From Adenophora triphylla var. japonica (taxonomy: Eukaryota; Streptophyta; Magnoliopsida; Asterales; Campanulaceae): a DNA stretch of 64,000 bases. The notes below the pieces were generated by a model. It saw only the letters and a program-made list of their open reading frames with translations. It ran no database searches and was not told the origin of the DNA. A program made the position numbers and the translations under genes. The stretch is taken from NCBI GenBank assembly GCA_022495995.1, contig JAFEMH010001233.1:427001-491000 (forward strand), written 5' to 3'. Of this stretch, positions 19,862 to 30,628 are shown one piece after another; within the stretch, counting starts at the first letter, position 1, and every line of letters starts with the position of its first letter.

Positions 19862-22045
19862 TCACAGATCAAAATGTCTCCACTTAAAATCAGCCATAGC
19901 TTTAGCAGCAGCAGCAGAACTAGATTCTCCCCCTTTTTGACAAGAAAGTTTAGCATGCCATCTAAGGAGATTATCCCTAAGAGCTTTCAGATTGTTGGCA
20001 TGGGCAATGGAGGCTTGAGCTTGAGCTTCAGCTTCTATAATTGCAGTATCTAAGTCCTTCATCTGAGCAACAAAATTCTCTTCAGATGTGACACCAGATG
20101 TGTCCACATCTTCCATACCAATCTCAGGAACTGTACCCAAAGGCAGATCCACATGTCTTTGCTTAGGGTCAAGCAGGGTCTTAGATTCCTTAAAGAGAGC
20201 AAAATTTTCAACAATTTCTTCTCCTTTCTCAGGCTTTACTCCATTGGCAATGAGGATTTGGGAGATCAAGAAAGGATAGGGTAAAGACCATTTCTTTGAT
20301 GGAGACTCTCCATAATCACAAATCTTTCTAAAGATAAAGTCACCAAAATTAATGTGCTTCTTAATTCCCAATCTGTAAAGAAGCAAGGCTTGCACCCTAG
20401 TAATCGAGGTTTTGTTATTGGAGGGGCAAAGATTGGCAACAAGGATGGAGTGAAGAAAACAAGAAAGGGAAGATAAAGATCCACTTCCTAAATCCTTAGG
20501 CTTCACAGCCAAGAGGTTACTTTGCCATGGGTAATGGCGTACCACAAGTTCATCATCCTCAATTGAAACCAATTCATCCAAAAAATCATTCAACCCAAGC
20601 AAATCATTGATGACGTAAGGGGTAAAGGGACAAACACTCCTCTAACATAGACAGTGGGAGGAGAGGAGTAGTTTTTATCTAATCCCTTAGGCAAATTAGC
20701 ATAAAACTCATAAATCATTTTAGGATAGAAGGGAAGGGGATGGTCAACAGTTAAGAATAATCCTCTTTCCTCAAAGAATTTGTCCATCCCAAGCTTAGCA
20801 AAAGATTCCCTATCCCTTTTCATCTCTATAACAAAGGCTTTGGAAGAAATTAAGGCAAACCTATCAGATGCCTTTTTGGTTAAAAACTTTTTGGAAAAGG
20901 GTTTAGGGGAAGAGATAACAGAAACAGTAGATGAAATACCATGCTCAGCTTTCTTTCGAGTAGATGTGCGTCTAGATGTGGGCACATCCTTAGACACATC
21001 CTTCACAGGGAATGGAACATTGATGGGTTCAATTTCAGTGTCATCAGCATCAGAGGAGTCTAATTCTTGGTCCTCTTTTTCTTGATCAAGCTCTTCTCTT
21101 CCTAGCTTGTAGTTCTCATCCGAGGCAGTATCATCACTATCTGAACTTGAACTAGATTCATCTTCAATTGGCTCTAAATCAGTCTCAGCCACCTTTTTCT
21201 TTCCCCTCAAATCCATTAGGATATTAGCTAAGGGTACTTCATCATCAAAAGATATAAGATCCTCAACAGGACTAGCAACTACAGGGGCAGAGGAATCTAT
21301 AACAGGGGCAGACACATTATCCATATGAGGTGGAACCTCAACACAAGGGGTGGTAACTGGGATAATGGGATCAGTTGATAATGAGGGAGAGGGTGATGAA
21401 ACAAAGGGATCAACAGACTCTGCATGGGGAACAGTCTCAATAGAGATAAAAGGTTCAACATGGGGAGTAGGATCAACAGATTCAACAGGGGGAACACCCT
21501 CAGAAGGTGTAACAACAGAGACAGGATCAATAACAGAGGAAGGAGGAATAGATGATTTAGCCCTAGTCCTAACAAGAGGAATTATTACCTCTTCTTCTTC
21601 TTCTTCTTCTAGAACAATGGCTGATGAGGGTTTCCCGCCAGGTTTCTTTAGATTCTTGGCTTTGTCGCATTCTCGACACTTGCGAACCCTACCAGAGCGA
21701 CGAAGAGCACGATGGGGCACCGGCGTGAGGCTTTGGGGCTTTGACTTGAGACAGCTTCCTCTTCTTAGTTGAAGATGGTTCTTCAGCGATGGCGACAGGA
21801 GCGACATCCGATGGTGGGATCACCGGAGAGGATGGAGCTTTAGGGTTTTCGGAGGAAGGATCCAATGTGGGGGATTTAGGAGCACTAGCTTCCATTGAAG
21901 GATCAGATGAAGGTGATGGAGATGAGAATTCCGCAAGAAACTTTGAAATTACAGGGTTTAAGAGAACGGAATCCTCTCATTTAGCTATTGAAATTGGGGC
22001 GATATCAAGAATGTCTTCCTCTTGAATGTTTGAATGCTCGGCCAT
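19862..22045 (-). pseudogene. Sirevirus ENV-like ORF (plant transposon protein domain), frameshifted
   Basis: The frame starts at the ATG at 22045 (MAEHSNIQEEDILDIAP). It runs through a Pro/Ser/Thr-rich and then acidic region with a basic patch (RRSGRVRKCRECDKAKN), a Glu run and a Ser/Asp-rich segment, and then a globular domain with FYANLPK and YVRGVFVPL, continuing PYVINDLLGLNDFLDEL. It ends KWRHFDL at 19862 after an Ala/Gln-rich coiled segment. The globular part resembles the putative plant transposon protein domain found in the extra ORF of Sireviruses. At least three lesions are visible: a stop after SIAK near 21979, a frame change near 21700, and a one-base change near 20610 between the two longest frames. 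Its function is unknown in the group; an envelope role is only a hypothesis. Confidence 0.75.
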
Positions 22046-23165
22046 TTAACAGAGAGATTGGGGTTGGTTGAACAGTGCAAAGCGAAATTAATGCTATGGT
22101 TTGAGATTGTGTGCAAAGAGAGGGAAGAACAAAGGGTTTTGTCAAGGTTTATGGGGGATGGGACGGATGTGAGGAATATTAAATACTCACAGCTCCCCCT
22201 TTCCAAATAGAATTAGGAATCCTTCTTCAAAAAGGTTTAACATACCTCAAAATCCTTAGGAGTCCTCTCAACGGCTAGAAACCTTTGAGGTTACTACACA
22301 CAAGCACCTTCCAAGAAAATAGGGGATCAAAATAAATCAAGATTTTGTAAGATTTTTATGAAAACAAAAATTACTTCGGCATATCTTTATTTAAAACAGA
22401 ATCCCAAAAGAATTTTCTAACCTTTTCAAACAAGGATTGATACACACCTTTTTCTTTCATAAAAGATATTGGAGATAAAAAAAACTATATAATCAAAGAA
22501 TGAACTAGGAAAGAAAATTAATTAACTAGCATATTTACAAAGCTCCTATATGTCCTAAAATGCAATATGCCTAGCATGATGCAAACACACAGTTGATGGA
22601 AATATTCTCAGTTTATGGATGTGGCATAGGATGTGAGTCACATATTGGGACACATTTAGACCACAAAAAGTCAATGAGCAATAATCCAATCTGCACAGCC
22701 TCTAGGATGCATCCACCAATTTTTTGTTGTGGATTTTTGCAATGTGAGTAGCTTTCACTTTACTTGATCCCAAAGATAGCCCTTTTTCCCAATGATCTTA
22801 TCAAGTTTGACTTCAAGTTTTCTTATGAAAATCACTTGATCACAATGGTATGGCTTCATACTAAGGGTGAAGCAATGCTTTCTCACATATATATATATAT
22901 ATATATTTTCCTTTTAGCACCCACTGTGAGATACCTAGGAAGGTTATATCAAGTCACCAAAAGGTAACATGAACAGGAAGTGCTCACAATTAAGTGATCA
23001 AAAATTAATGTCAAAGATGAAGACTCACAAGTGACCACACTGAGAAATTTCGTGCTAATGCATGATATTTTTTGGATTTTTCTTTTTATGATTTTTTTTT
23101 TTCAGTTAAACTAATCTACAGATGTGTTAGAGGATGTGAGACACATCTGGTCTCACAGCCTTAGA
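22046..23165 (-). other. Non-coding spacer between pol and the ENV-like ORF
   Basis: About 1.1 kb without a usable frame. It contains a (TA)n microsatellite at 22886-22906 and two GATGTG pairs at 22618/22630 and 23121/23133. Confidence 0.6.
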
Positions 23166-26100
23166 TATCACACAAGCCAAGAGACTTCCTCAAGGAGGAA
23201 AATCTCTCCAAATCTAATGCCTTTGTAAATATATCGCCCAATTGATTTTCACTCCCAACAAATTCCGCATTACACGCTTTTTGTTCTACAAGATCTCTAA
23301 TGAAATGATGTCTAATATCAATGTGCTTTGTTCTAGAATGTCGGGATGATTTTTAGATATGTCCAAGGCACTTTTGTTATCACAAAAAGCAATAAAACTT
23401 TGCTATTCAATCCATAATCTTTTAGCATTTGATTCATCCAAAGTAATTGTGTGCAAAGAACTCCCAAGGGCAACATATTCAAATTTCAAGAAGTGACAAG
23501 GACACACAATTTTGCTTCCTACTATACCAAGACACAAGGTTATTACCTAGGTAAAAACATCCACCGGTGGTACTCTTTCTATCATCACTATTTCCAAATT
23601 TCAATCGTAATCAAAGGCACCCAACCAAATTTGTGTTTGTTTCTTTAGAGTAATGCAGACCTAGGTTCACAAATCCCACTCACATACCTAATGATTCTTT
23701 TTAAGGCTTTAAGATGGGACACTTTAGGGTTGGCTTGGTATCTTGCACGTAGACATACACCGAACATAATGTCGTGTCTACTTGCAAGGAGGTAAAGCAG
23801 ACTTCCTATCATGCTTCTATAAAGGGTTTGATCAACACTCTCACCATCAGAATCATGACTTAGCTTTTGGGTAGATCCCATTGGGGTTCTTTGATGTGAA
23901 GAGTGTTCAAGCTCAAACTTTTTCACAAGATTCTTGGCATACTTAGACTGTGAAATGAACATGCCATCTTTGAATTGCTTAATCTGTAAACCTAAGAAAA
24001 AGTTCAACTCACCTACCATACTCATCTCAAATGTGGAAGTCATGCTATCCACAAATTCAGCTTAGCATTGGATCGTAATTTGATCCAAACACAATGTCAT
24101 CTACATAGATTTGTGCCACAAGAATCTCCTTCTTATTTCTCCTCGCAAACAAGGTTTTGTCAACCTCACCTCTTTTGAATCCTAGTTGAATCAAATGGTC
24201 AGTCAATCTACCATACCAAGCTCTAGGGGCTTGCTTTAGCCCATACAGAGCTTTCTTTAGCTTATACACATGGTTAGGATATTTGGAGTCCACAAAGCCT
24301 TTAGGTTGTTCAACATAGGCTTCCTCATTTAATATCCCATTTAAAAAAGCACTCTTAACATCCATTTGATGAAGAGTAATCTTGAGGTAACAAGCAATGG
24401 CTAACAAAAGTCTAATGGACTCAATTCTTGCAACAGGAGCAAATGTCTCCTCAAAATCAATTCCCTCAATTTGAGTATAACCTTGAGCAACTAACCTAGC
24501 TTTATTTCTAGTTATCACACCTTGCTCATCGCTTTGTTCTTGAAAATCCATTTGGTTCCTATGACATTACCATGTGAGGGTCTAGGGACAAGAGTCCATA
24601 CCTCATTCTTTTCAAATTGAATTAATTCATCTTGCATAGCCATAATCCAAATAACATCTTTTAATGCTTCAAAGAACATTCTTAGGTTCAATTTTTGAAA
24701 CAAAACAATGTAAACTTACCTCGGGAGTATGCCGAGGAGCAACTCCACAAACCACCCATCTTTCTATAATCAACTTTGTCCTTTTGTCTAGTTCTCACTG
24801 AGCATGCACATCTCCCACAACTTGTGAAGTGGGGTGGTTTTTCTGGATTTTTGAAGGGATATCCTTTGACCTATCCACACACCCATTCACATTACCTTCG
24901 GAGCATCATCCCGATCGTAATCGAGGAACCGTCCTCGGCCATGTGAGTTTGAGTGGATGTGGGAGCAGATGTGGGTTCAGATGTGGAGGTAGATGTGTCC
25001 ACATCCTTGGTTACATCCTTATCGTGTTCCACATTTTTATCAGACTGAAGCTTCTTTTGACTTTTCAAAGACCTCGCTTTCTTCATCCTTCCACCAAAGA
25101 AGCAACCCGAAACATCATCCTCAAGCTTTGAGGTTAAGATCAAGTGAGTCATCAAATTTAACATTAGCAGATTCCATAATGGTCTTAGTTTTGAGATTGA
25201 AAACTCGTAAGCTCTACCGTTTGTAGAATAGCCCATGAAAATTGCTTTGTCACTCTTTGAATCAAACTTGGACAGTATTCTCTATCATTGAGAATATAAC
25301 AAACACATCCAAACACATGAAAATATTTTACAGCTGGTTTCTTTCCAAGGAGGATTTGATATGGGGTGACAAGTGCTACCAATCCTTAGAAACACCCTAT
25401 CGCTAATGTGGCAAGCGGTGTTTAAAGCTTCGCCCAAAATTTCTTGGACAAGTTCTTTGAACTTAGCATGACCCTTGCCATTTCTTGCAAGGTTCTATTC
25501 TTTCTTTCAAAGCAATTTCATTTTGTGTGGGGTGATTGGTGCGTAAAACTCATGAGTGATTCCCTTAGAATTGCAAAAATTGGTGAACATTTGATTCTCA
25601 TATTCTGCCATGGTCGACCTAATCCTCACAAATTTTAAGACCATAAAGATTTCTAACTCTTTTGTACCAATTCTTGAATTCTCCAATTATTTCGACTTCT
25701 CTCTTAAGAACATTACCCAAGTGTACCTAGAATAATCATCAACACACACAAAAGCATACTTTTCCTACCAAAGCTTTCTACTTCAATAGGTCCCATTAAA
25801 TCAGTGTGAATCATCTCCAAACATCTAGTTGTGGAGCATTGTTGGACCTTTTTATGTGATGCTTTTGTTTGTTTTCCTTTTGACATGAACCACGTACATC
25901 GTGGTTCTTGAAGTTCGCTTAGGGAGGTCTTTAATGGCTTCAAACCTTTGAAGTTCTTCCAGAGTTCTACGCCTAGCATGCCCTAATTTTTGGTGCCACA
26001 AATTGACATCATTAGCTTTTGAGCTTAGGCAAGAAAGATTGTCACCAAATTGGTAACAATTGTCACAGATCTAGGACCAAGAAACACACATTTATTATCC

Positions 26101-26470
26101 TTATCAAACACTTCACACAAGTGCTTATCAAACTTCACAAATAGGTCATCATCACACGCTTGGATCGATGCTTATTAGGTTGGCTTTCAAGCCTTCCACA
26201 TGGTACACATTGTGCAATTTTGGGAGACCCTTAACATCCAGGGTTCCTTTCCCAACAATCTTTCCTTGAGCACCTCCACCAAAATTTACTTTCCTCCATT
26301 TATTACTTCATAATCAAGAAGGACCGCTTGGTTTCCATGTGCCTAGAGCACCCACTATCAAAATACCAAGAGCCGAGAGACAAGACTCTTGAGGGAAGAG
26401 TAAACAACATTGCAGTGGTAATTGGTTTGGCACCCACCGTTTAACAGCTTTTCTTTTTGGGTTGCGAGGT
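23166..26470 (-). pseudogene. Sirevirus pol (protease, integrase, RT, RNase H), degenerate
   Basis: In transcription order: a protease motif YFDSGCSRHM (near 26375-26345); GAG-pre-integrase and integrase start with SKGKQTKASHKKVQQC and EMIHTDLMGP (25979-25713); linker and RT with [20 protein letters not shown] (24703-24515), [11 protein letters not shown] and DVKSAFLNG, and catalytic YVDDIVFG (24551-24057); RT/RNase H continues with LNFFLGLQIKQ and YRSMIGSLLYL (24052-23645). RNase H (about 23640-23170) is readable only in broken pieces. Frameshifts and stops separate these blocks, so the copy cannot encode a full polyprotein. Confidence 0.85.
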
Positions 26471-27301
26471 CTCAGATTGACTGATGTGTGTTAGGATGTG
26501 CATACATCTTCTCACACATCCGAGGCCGTTTGAAATTACCGCATTTTTATCGGCCTTGAGTTTGTAATGTAAGGGCCTAATGTGACCAGAGCTAGGCAAG
26601 AATGACAAATGTAATGCCTCTTCCTTGGTTTCTTCTCACTCGAATGACTTTTTCTTTAAAAACTTGTTTTTTCACACTTTTTGAGGTAGAAGTCTCACAT
26701 CCCTCTTTTACAAAATTATTTTCAAAACCTATACCAATTTTGTCACGTTGACCCATAGAAAAAGCTTCTTCCATTTTCATTTTACTTTTGTTTAACTTAG
26801 TAAAAGTATTTTCAAATTTTTCACATTCATTCTTGAATTTTTCAAGGTCAACTTCTCTTTTGGTCACAAGGACTTCAAGTCTTGCAATGGTATCTTTTTT
26901 TGAGCATCATTTTCTTTTGAAAGTACAACTTTTTCATCTTCACAAGCAAACCAATTTATCGAAAGAGATTTGTTTACCTTAACAAGTACCTCAATTTTGT
27001 CCAATCTTTTCATCCAATCGTATGCGGCTCCTTGTATGTGGCAAAGAGTTCCTCATAGGGAATGTCTCTTTCTTCATCTTCATCATCCTGAATCTCCTTT
27101 ACAGAGAAACAAGCTTCTGCACTCAGTTCGAGATGTGACACCGGATGTGTACACAACCGAGCCCACATCCAAGGGATTTTCAGAGTATATTCTTCTATAT
27201 CTCGTTAAAAGGCATTAAACACATAATGGCAATTTAAGACAGACATATTAGCCACTTCTTCTTCCTCATTCTCACCGTCATTAAGGGTAGCAAGCTTAAG
27301 C

Positions 27302-28293
27302 TCATTCCCTTCTTTTTAAGTGTGTTAGCACACTCATTGGCATAATGACCAAAGCCACGACATGCCCTACATTGGACGTATTCGTATGATTTATTTTCAA
27401 AACTTGGTTTCTTGAATCCGTCGTTGCTAGGTTTTGGCTTTTCAAAGAAGATCGAAGTAGGTCTATTGGGAATTTGCTTATCCTTCTATTTTTCAAGATA
27501 GAACCGAATTTCTTTGAAATAAAAGCTACATCCTCATCTTCAAGATTAGACTTGTCAATTTCGTAAGATAATTCCACAAGCTCTTTTGGTAGAGCAAGAA
27601 GACTTTTAAGGGCAAGACTGTGTGTTTTGTTTTTCTTCCGAGCCTCAAGGTTAAGCTCAAACACGATCAAGATTCCTATGATGGTGTCAAGACCTACAAT
27701 ATTTGTGTCCTTTGTTTCTTCAATCACAAAGCTACTTTAATGTTAAACCTCTCGTGCAAGGTCCTTAGAATTTTACTAACAAGCCTTGCATTGGAGATAG
27801 ATTCTCCTAGACTTGTGCATTCATTTGAAATCTCATGAATCTTAGCAAGATATGACACAATATTCTCGCTTCTTCCATTCGAAGTAACTCAAACCTATCC
27901 ATTAAAATTCTAAGCCCTGGTAGCCTTCACACTTGGTGCTCCCTCACATTGAGTTTGCAAAATATCCCAAGCGCTTTGGCTATACTCTCATTTGTTATAA
28001 GCTTGTACATATTCCCGAAACATGGTGGAAATAGCACCCATGGCTTTTGAATTGTAATTTGCGGCTTGTATTTCATCAAGAGTCCATTGTTCTTCAGGTT
28101 TTCTTTCAAAGAAGGACTCACCAACACCAGAAGATGGCTTTTTCTCCACAGTAGGAGGTTGCCATACAACAAGAATGCACATCCAAGCCCTTTCATCAAT
28201 ACTTTTAATGTAATTTCGCATCTTAGACTTCCAAAGAAAATAATTTGTGCCATCCAAGACAGGAGGCCTATTTTGGTGATTTTGGCATTCCAT
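27302..28293 (-). pseudogene. Sirevirus gag, degenerate
   Basis: It starts at the ATG at 28293: NRPPVLDGTNYFLWKSKM, then YIKSIDERAW, typical of Copia/Sirevirus gag. Frames shift near 27990 and again before a downstream segment (27727-27302) rich in Lys/Glu. A zinc knuckle CRACRGFGHYANEC (CX2CX4HX4C) is encoded near 27370-27330. Gag would form the virus-like particle and bind the element RNA. Confidence 0.75.
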
Positions 28294-28338
28294 AGTGACT
28301 ACACTTTCGGATCAACACTCGGTAATATTTCGAGAGTT

Positions 28339-28351
28339 GGCTCTGATACCA
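28339..28351 (-). other. Primer-binding site of the Sirevirus
   Basis: On the minus strand TGGTATCAGAGCC lies two bases past the end of the 5' LTR. It is complementary to the 3' end of initiator tRNA-Met. Confidence 0.85.
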
Positions 28352-28353
28352 AT

Positions 28354-29114
28354 TGAAAGTTTCGTGGAGCTAGGAAACTTAGATCACGCAATAGGCAAAG
28401 GATGTGAGTACAGATGTGTCTCACAACCGTCCACACATCCACAGTATAATGCGGCGGAATAAAACAATTAAATGTAAATAAAATGCAATAACTCAAGAGT
28501 TATATACGCTATCGATCTGTGTGATCAGCAAACTAGGCTTACGCCCAAAAACCTTTCACTATAAAAACTTTTGTTTCTTACAAAAACAAATAAGTGAAAA
28601 ACTAAAATATGAAAATACTAAACAAGTTCTAATCACCTTCTATGATATGAACAACTCCCCTTTCCCAAGTAGAACTTATTCAATCAGAAGTAAAACAAGA
28701 GAACTTTATAAAAACCTAGATGTGAGTTACGGATGTAAGCTCACAACCTAAAACAAAGTCGTATGCTATGAAGTATGTGTGTTTTTCTCTCTAAAACCGT
28801 AGCTTCTCTTTGTGCTGAAAGTCTTGTATTTATAGTGCACCATTGAGAAGATCTTCATGCAATCGACCTCTTCCTTTGTGAGATTCCTTTTCCTATATGA
28901 AAACATAAAACACACTCACAAGGAAATCAAATATTAGTAGGTTAGTCCTAATATAAAACTATGTACATAAATAAAATATATTTACTATATTTACAATTCT
29001 TAGTCAAAGTAGAATACTTATAAATCTCCATGAAAGTATCAAAATCTTCTTACCATAATAGAAGACAAATTAAATAAGAAAACAAGTAGTTCCCTAAAAA
29101 AACTCAAGCTTTCA
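28354..29114 (-). repeat. Sirevirus 5' LTR
   Basis: A 761-bp LTR, with a TATA box on the minus strand near 28840 (CTATAAATACAAG). It shares the GATGTG pair (28401/28413) with the 3' LTR. Most LTR differences cluster near 28510-28545. Confidence 0.9.
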
Positions 29115-29197
29115 TTATTATTATTATTATTATTATTAACGTATTTAGTAATGTATCTTTTCTAGCAACAAATTCACAACACCTTCCCGTGTCTACT

Positions 29198-29245
29198 TTT
29201 GGCGCCAGAGTCACTGCCCCCGCGAAACCAAATTAGGGCGCGAAA
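29198..29245 (+). promoter_or_regulatory. Paired E2F-type sites in the ATXR6 promoter
   Basis: TTTGGCGC (29198-29205) and, on the other strand, TTTCGCGC (29238-29245) both fit the E2F consensus TTTSGCGC. They lie 125-170 bp upstream of the ATG at 29369. Arabidopsis ATXR5/6 are known PCNA partners and ATXR6 is expressed around S phase, so E2F control is expected. Confidence 0.7.
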
Positions 29246-29368
29246 CAAATTCTTCCGAGTTTCCCCAAATACCATTCGCGGCAGCTGTTTTATTGCCCCT
29301 TCCGCAGCTTCAGATCTCTTCCTCCCCCTCTCTTCCAGCTTCAATTCTTTCTTTTCAACCGGTAATCA

Positions 29369-30596
29369 ATGGTTTCTACGCCAGAAGTGGTGGCTAGGCG
29401 GAGGATCCAGGCTCGAAAACCACCCTCCTCCAAATATCCGGCAAAGAAAAGACCTAAATCGAAGAGGGGTAGCTACAAGAATGTCTGCTGTGAGGAATGT
29501 GGCTCCGGCGAATTCGCGGCGGAGCTTTTACTCTGCGATGGGTGCGATAGAGGTTTCCACCTGTTTTGCCTCAGACCCATCTTGGCATCTGTCCCCAAAA
29601 GCTCATGGTTCTGCCCTTCTTGCTCTTCCGATCCCAAGAAGCCGTCAAGTACTCATCTTTTCTCCTTATAATGTTTCCTTTTATTTAAACTCATTTTGTT
29701 TTTGATTTGCTGAGTTTTGTAAACTTTTTTTTTTTTTTTTTGACAATTACTCGATTTTACTGTATATTGAATATATTTAAGCCGCAATCTGGAGCTATTT
29801 AGCAGAAGCTAGATAGATTATAAGAATCTGTCTTTGGTCTTATAAAAATTGAACAAAAAGAAATCAATGTACAGAATATAGATTGGTTTTAGGTTTACAT
29901 CAAATGCATTTTATGATCACACTATACTGCTAATTTAAGGCAGTGAATTTGCTAATTAATGAAAATACTACCCTTGTTTATAACTCGATTTGAGTTCGAT
30001 GATTTAGGGGATAGAGGGCAGCCACTATCCCATCTGGTCGCTCCTGTTTGATAAAAATTAAATGGATTTTGGTTGGATGGACATAGAATTTGACCGAAGA
30101 TGGAAAAAAAAATATAAATGGCAATTCCACTGATGGTATGTTTTGGAAACCAATGCCAAGCCGTGACATCGAAATTGGAAGAATAATATATTTATGTGTA
30201 TCACATTATTTATTTTGTTGTTCCAATTCCCATACCGAGGCATGGAATTGAGGTTGCCAAACAGACCATCATGTTTTAATAAATGAATTTATTGAAATGG
30301 AATGTGGATTCTGGGATATTAGTGAGTTGTTGAACTCATATCTTATTAATCAGCTAAGATTTACAGCACATTTGGCCATTGGTAAGCTTTTACTTAGTGA
30401 TGCTACCACGCCAAATGGGTTGCACAGGAACTGAGTTCGAACAGATAACAAGGATACTCCAGCCACTCCTCTTTGAGTGGTCAAACGATCACCTACACAC
30501 ACTCGCAAACGTCAACTAGGTCGGGGGTGGCTTCGGCGAAACCCCTCCGGCGTGAGTAAGTGACTGGTTATACCAAACTGATAACAATGGAGTTTT

Positions 30597-30628
<32 letters not shown>

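Larger units (their letters stand above)
18772..29114 (-). mobile_element. Complete Sirevirus-type Copia retrotransposon, 10.3 kb
   Basis: Two LTRs (18772-19533 and 28354-29114) with TG...CA ends bound an internal region in minus orientation. Flanking TTATT repeats (18767-18771, 29115-29119) are the 5-bp target duplication. A tRNA-Met-type primer site follows the 5' LTR and a G-rich polypurine tract precedes the 3' LTR. The order gag, protease, integrase, RT, RNase H, then a long extra ORF with a plant-transposon-protein (ENV-like) domain, is diagnostic of Sireviruses. LTRs differ at roughly 15 positions by eye (about 98% identity), so insertion is fairly recent, yet gag, pol and the extra ORF all carry frameshifts. 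Confidence 0.9.

Noticed and set aside
20780..21772. Plus-strand frames over the Sirevirus extra ORF
   Set aside because: They are antisense shadows of the long Ser/Pro/Glu-rich minus-strand frame.
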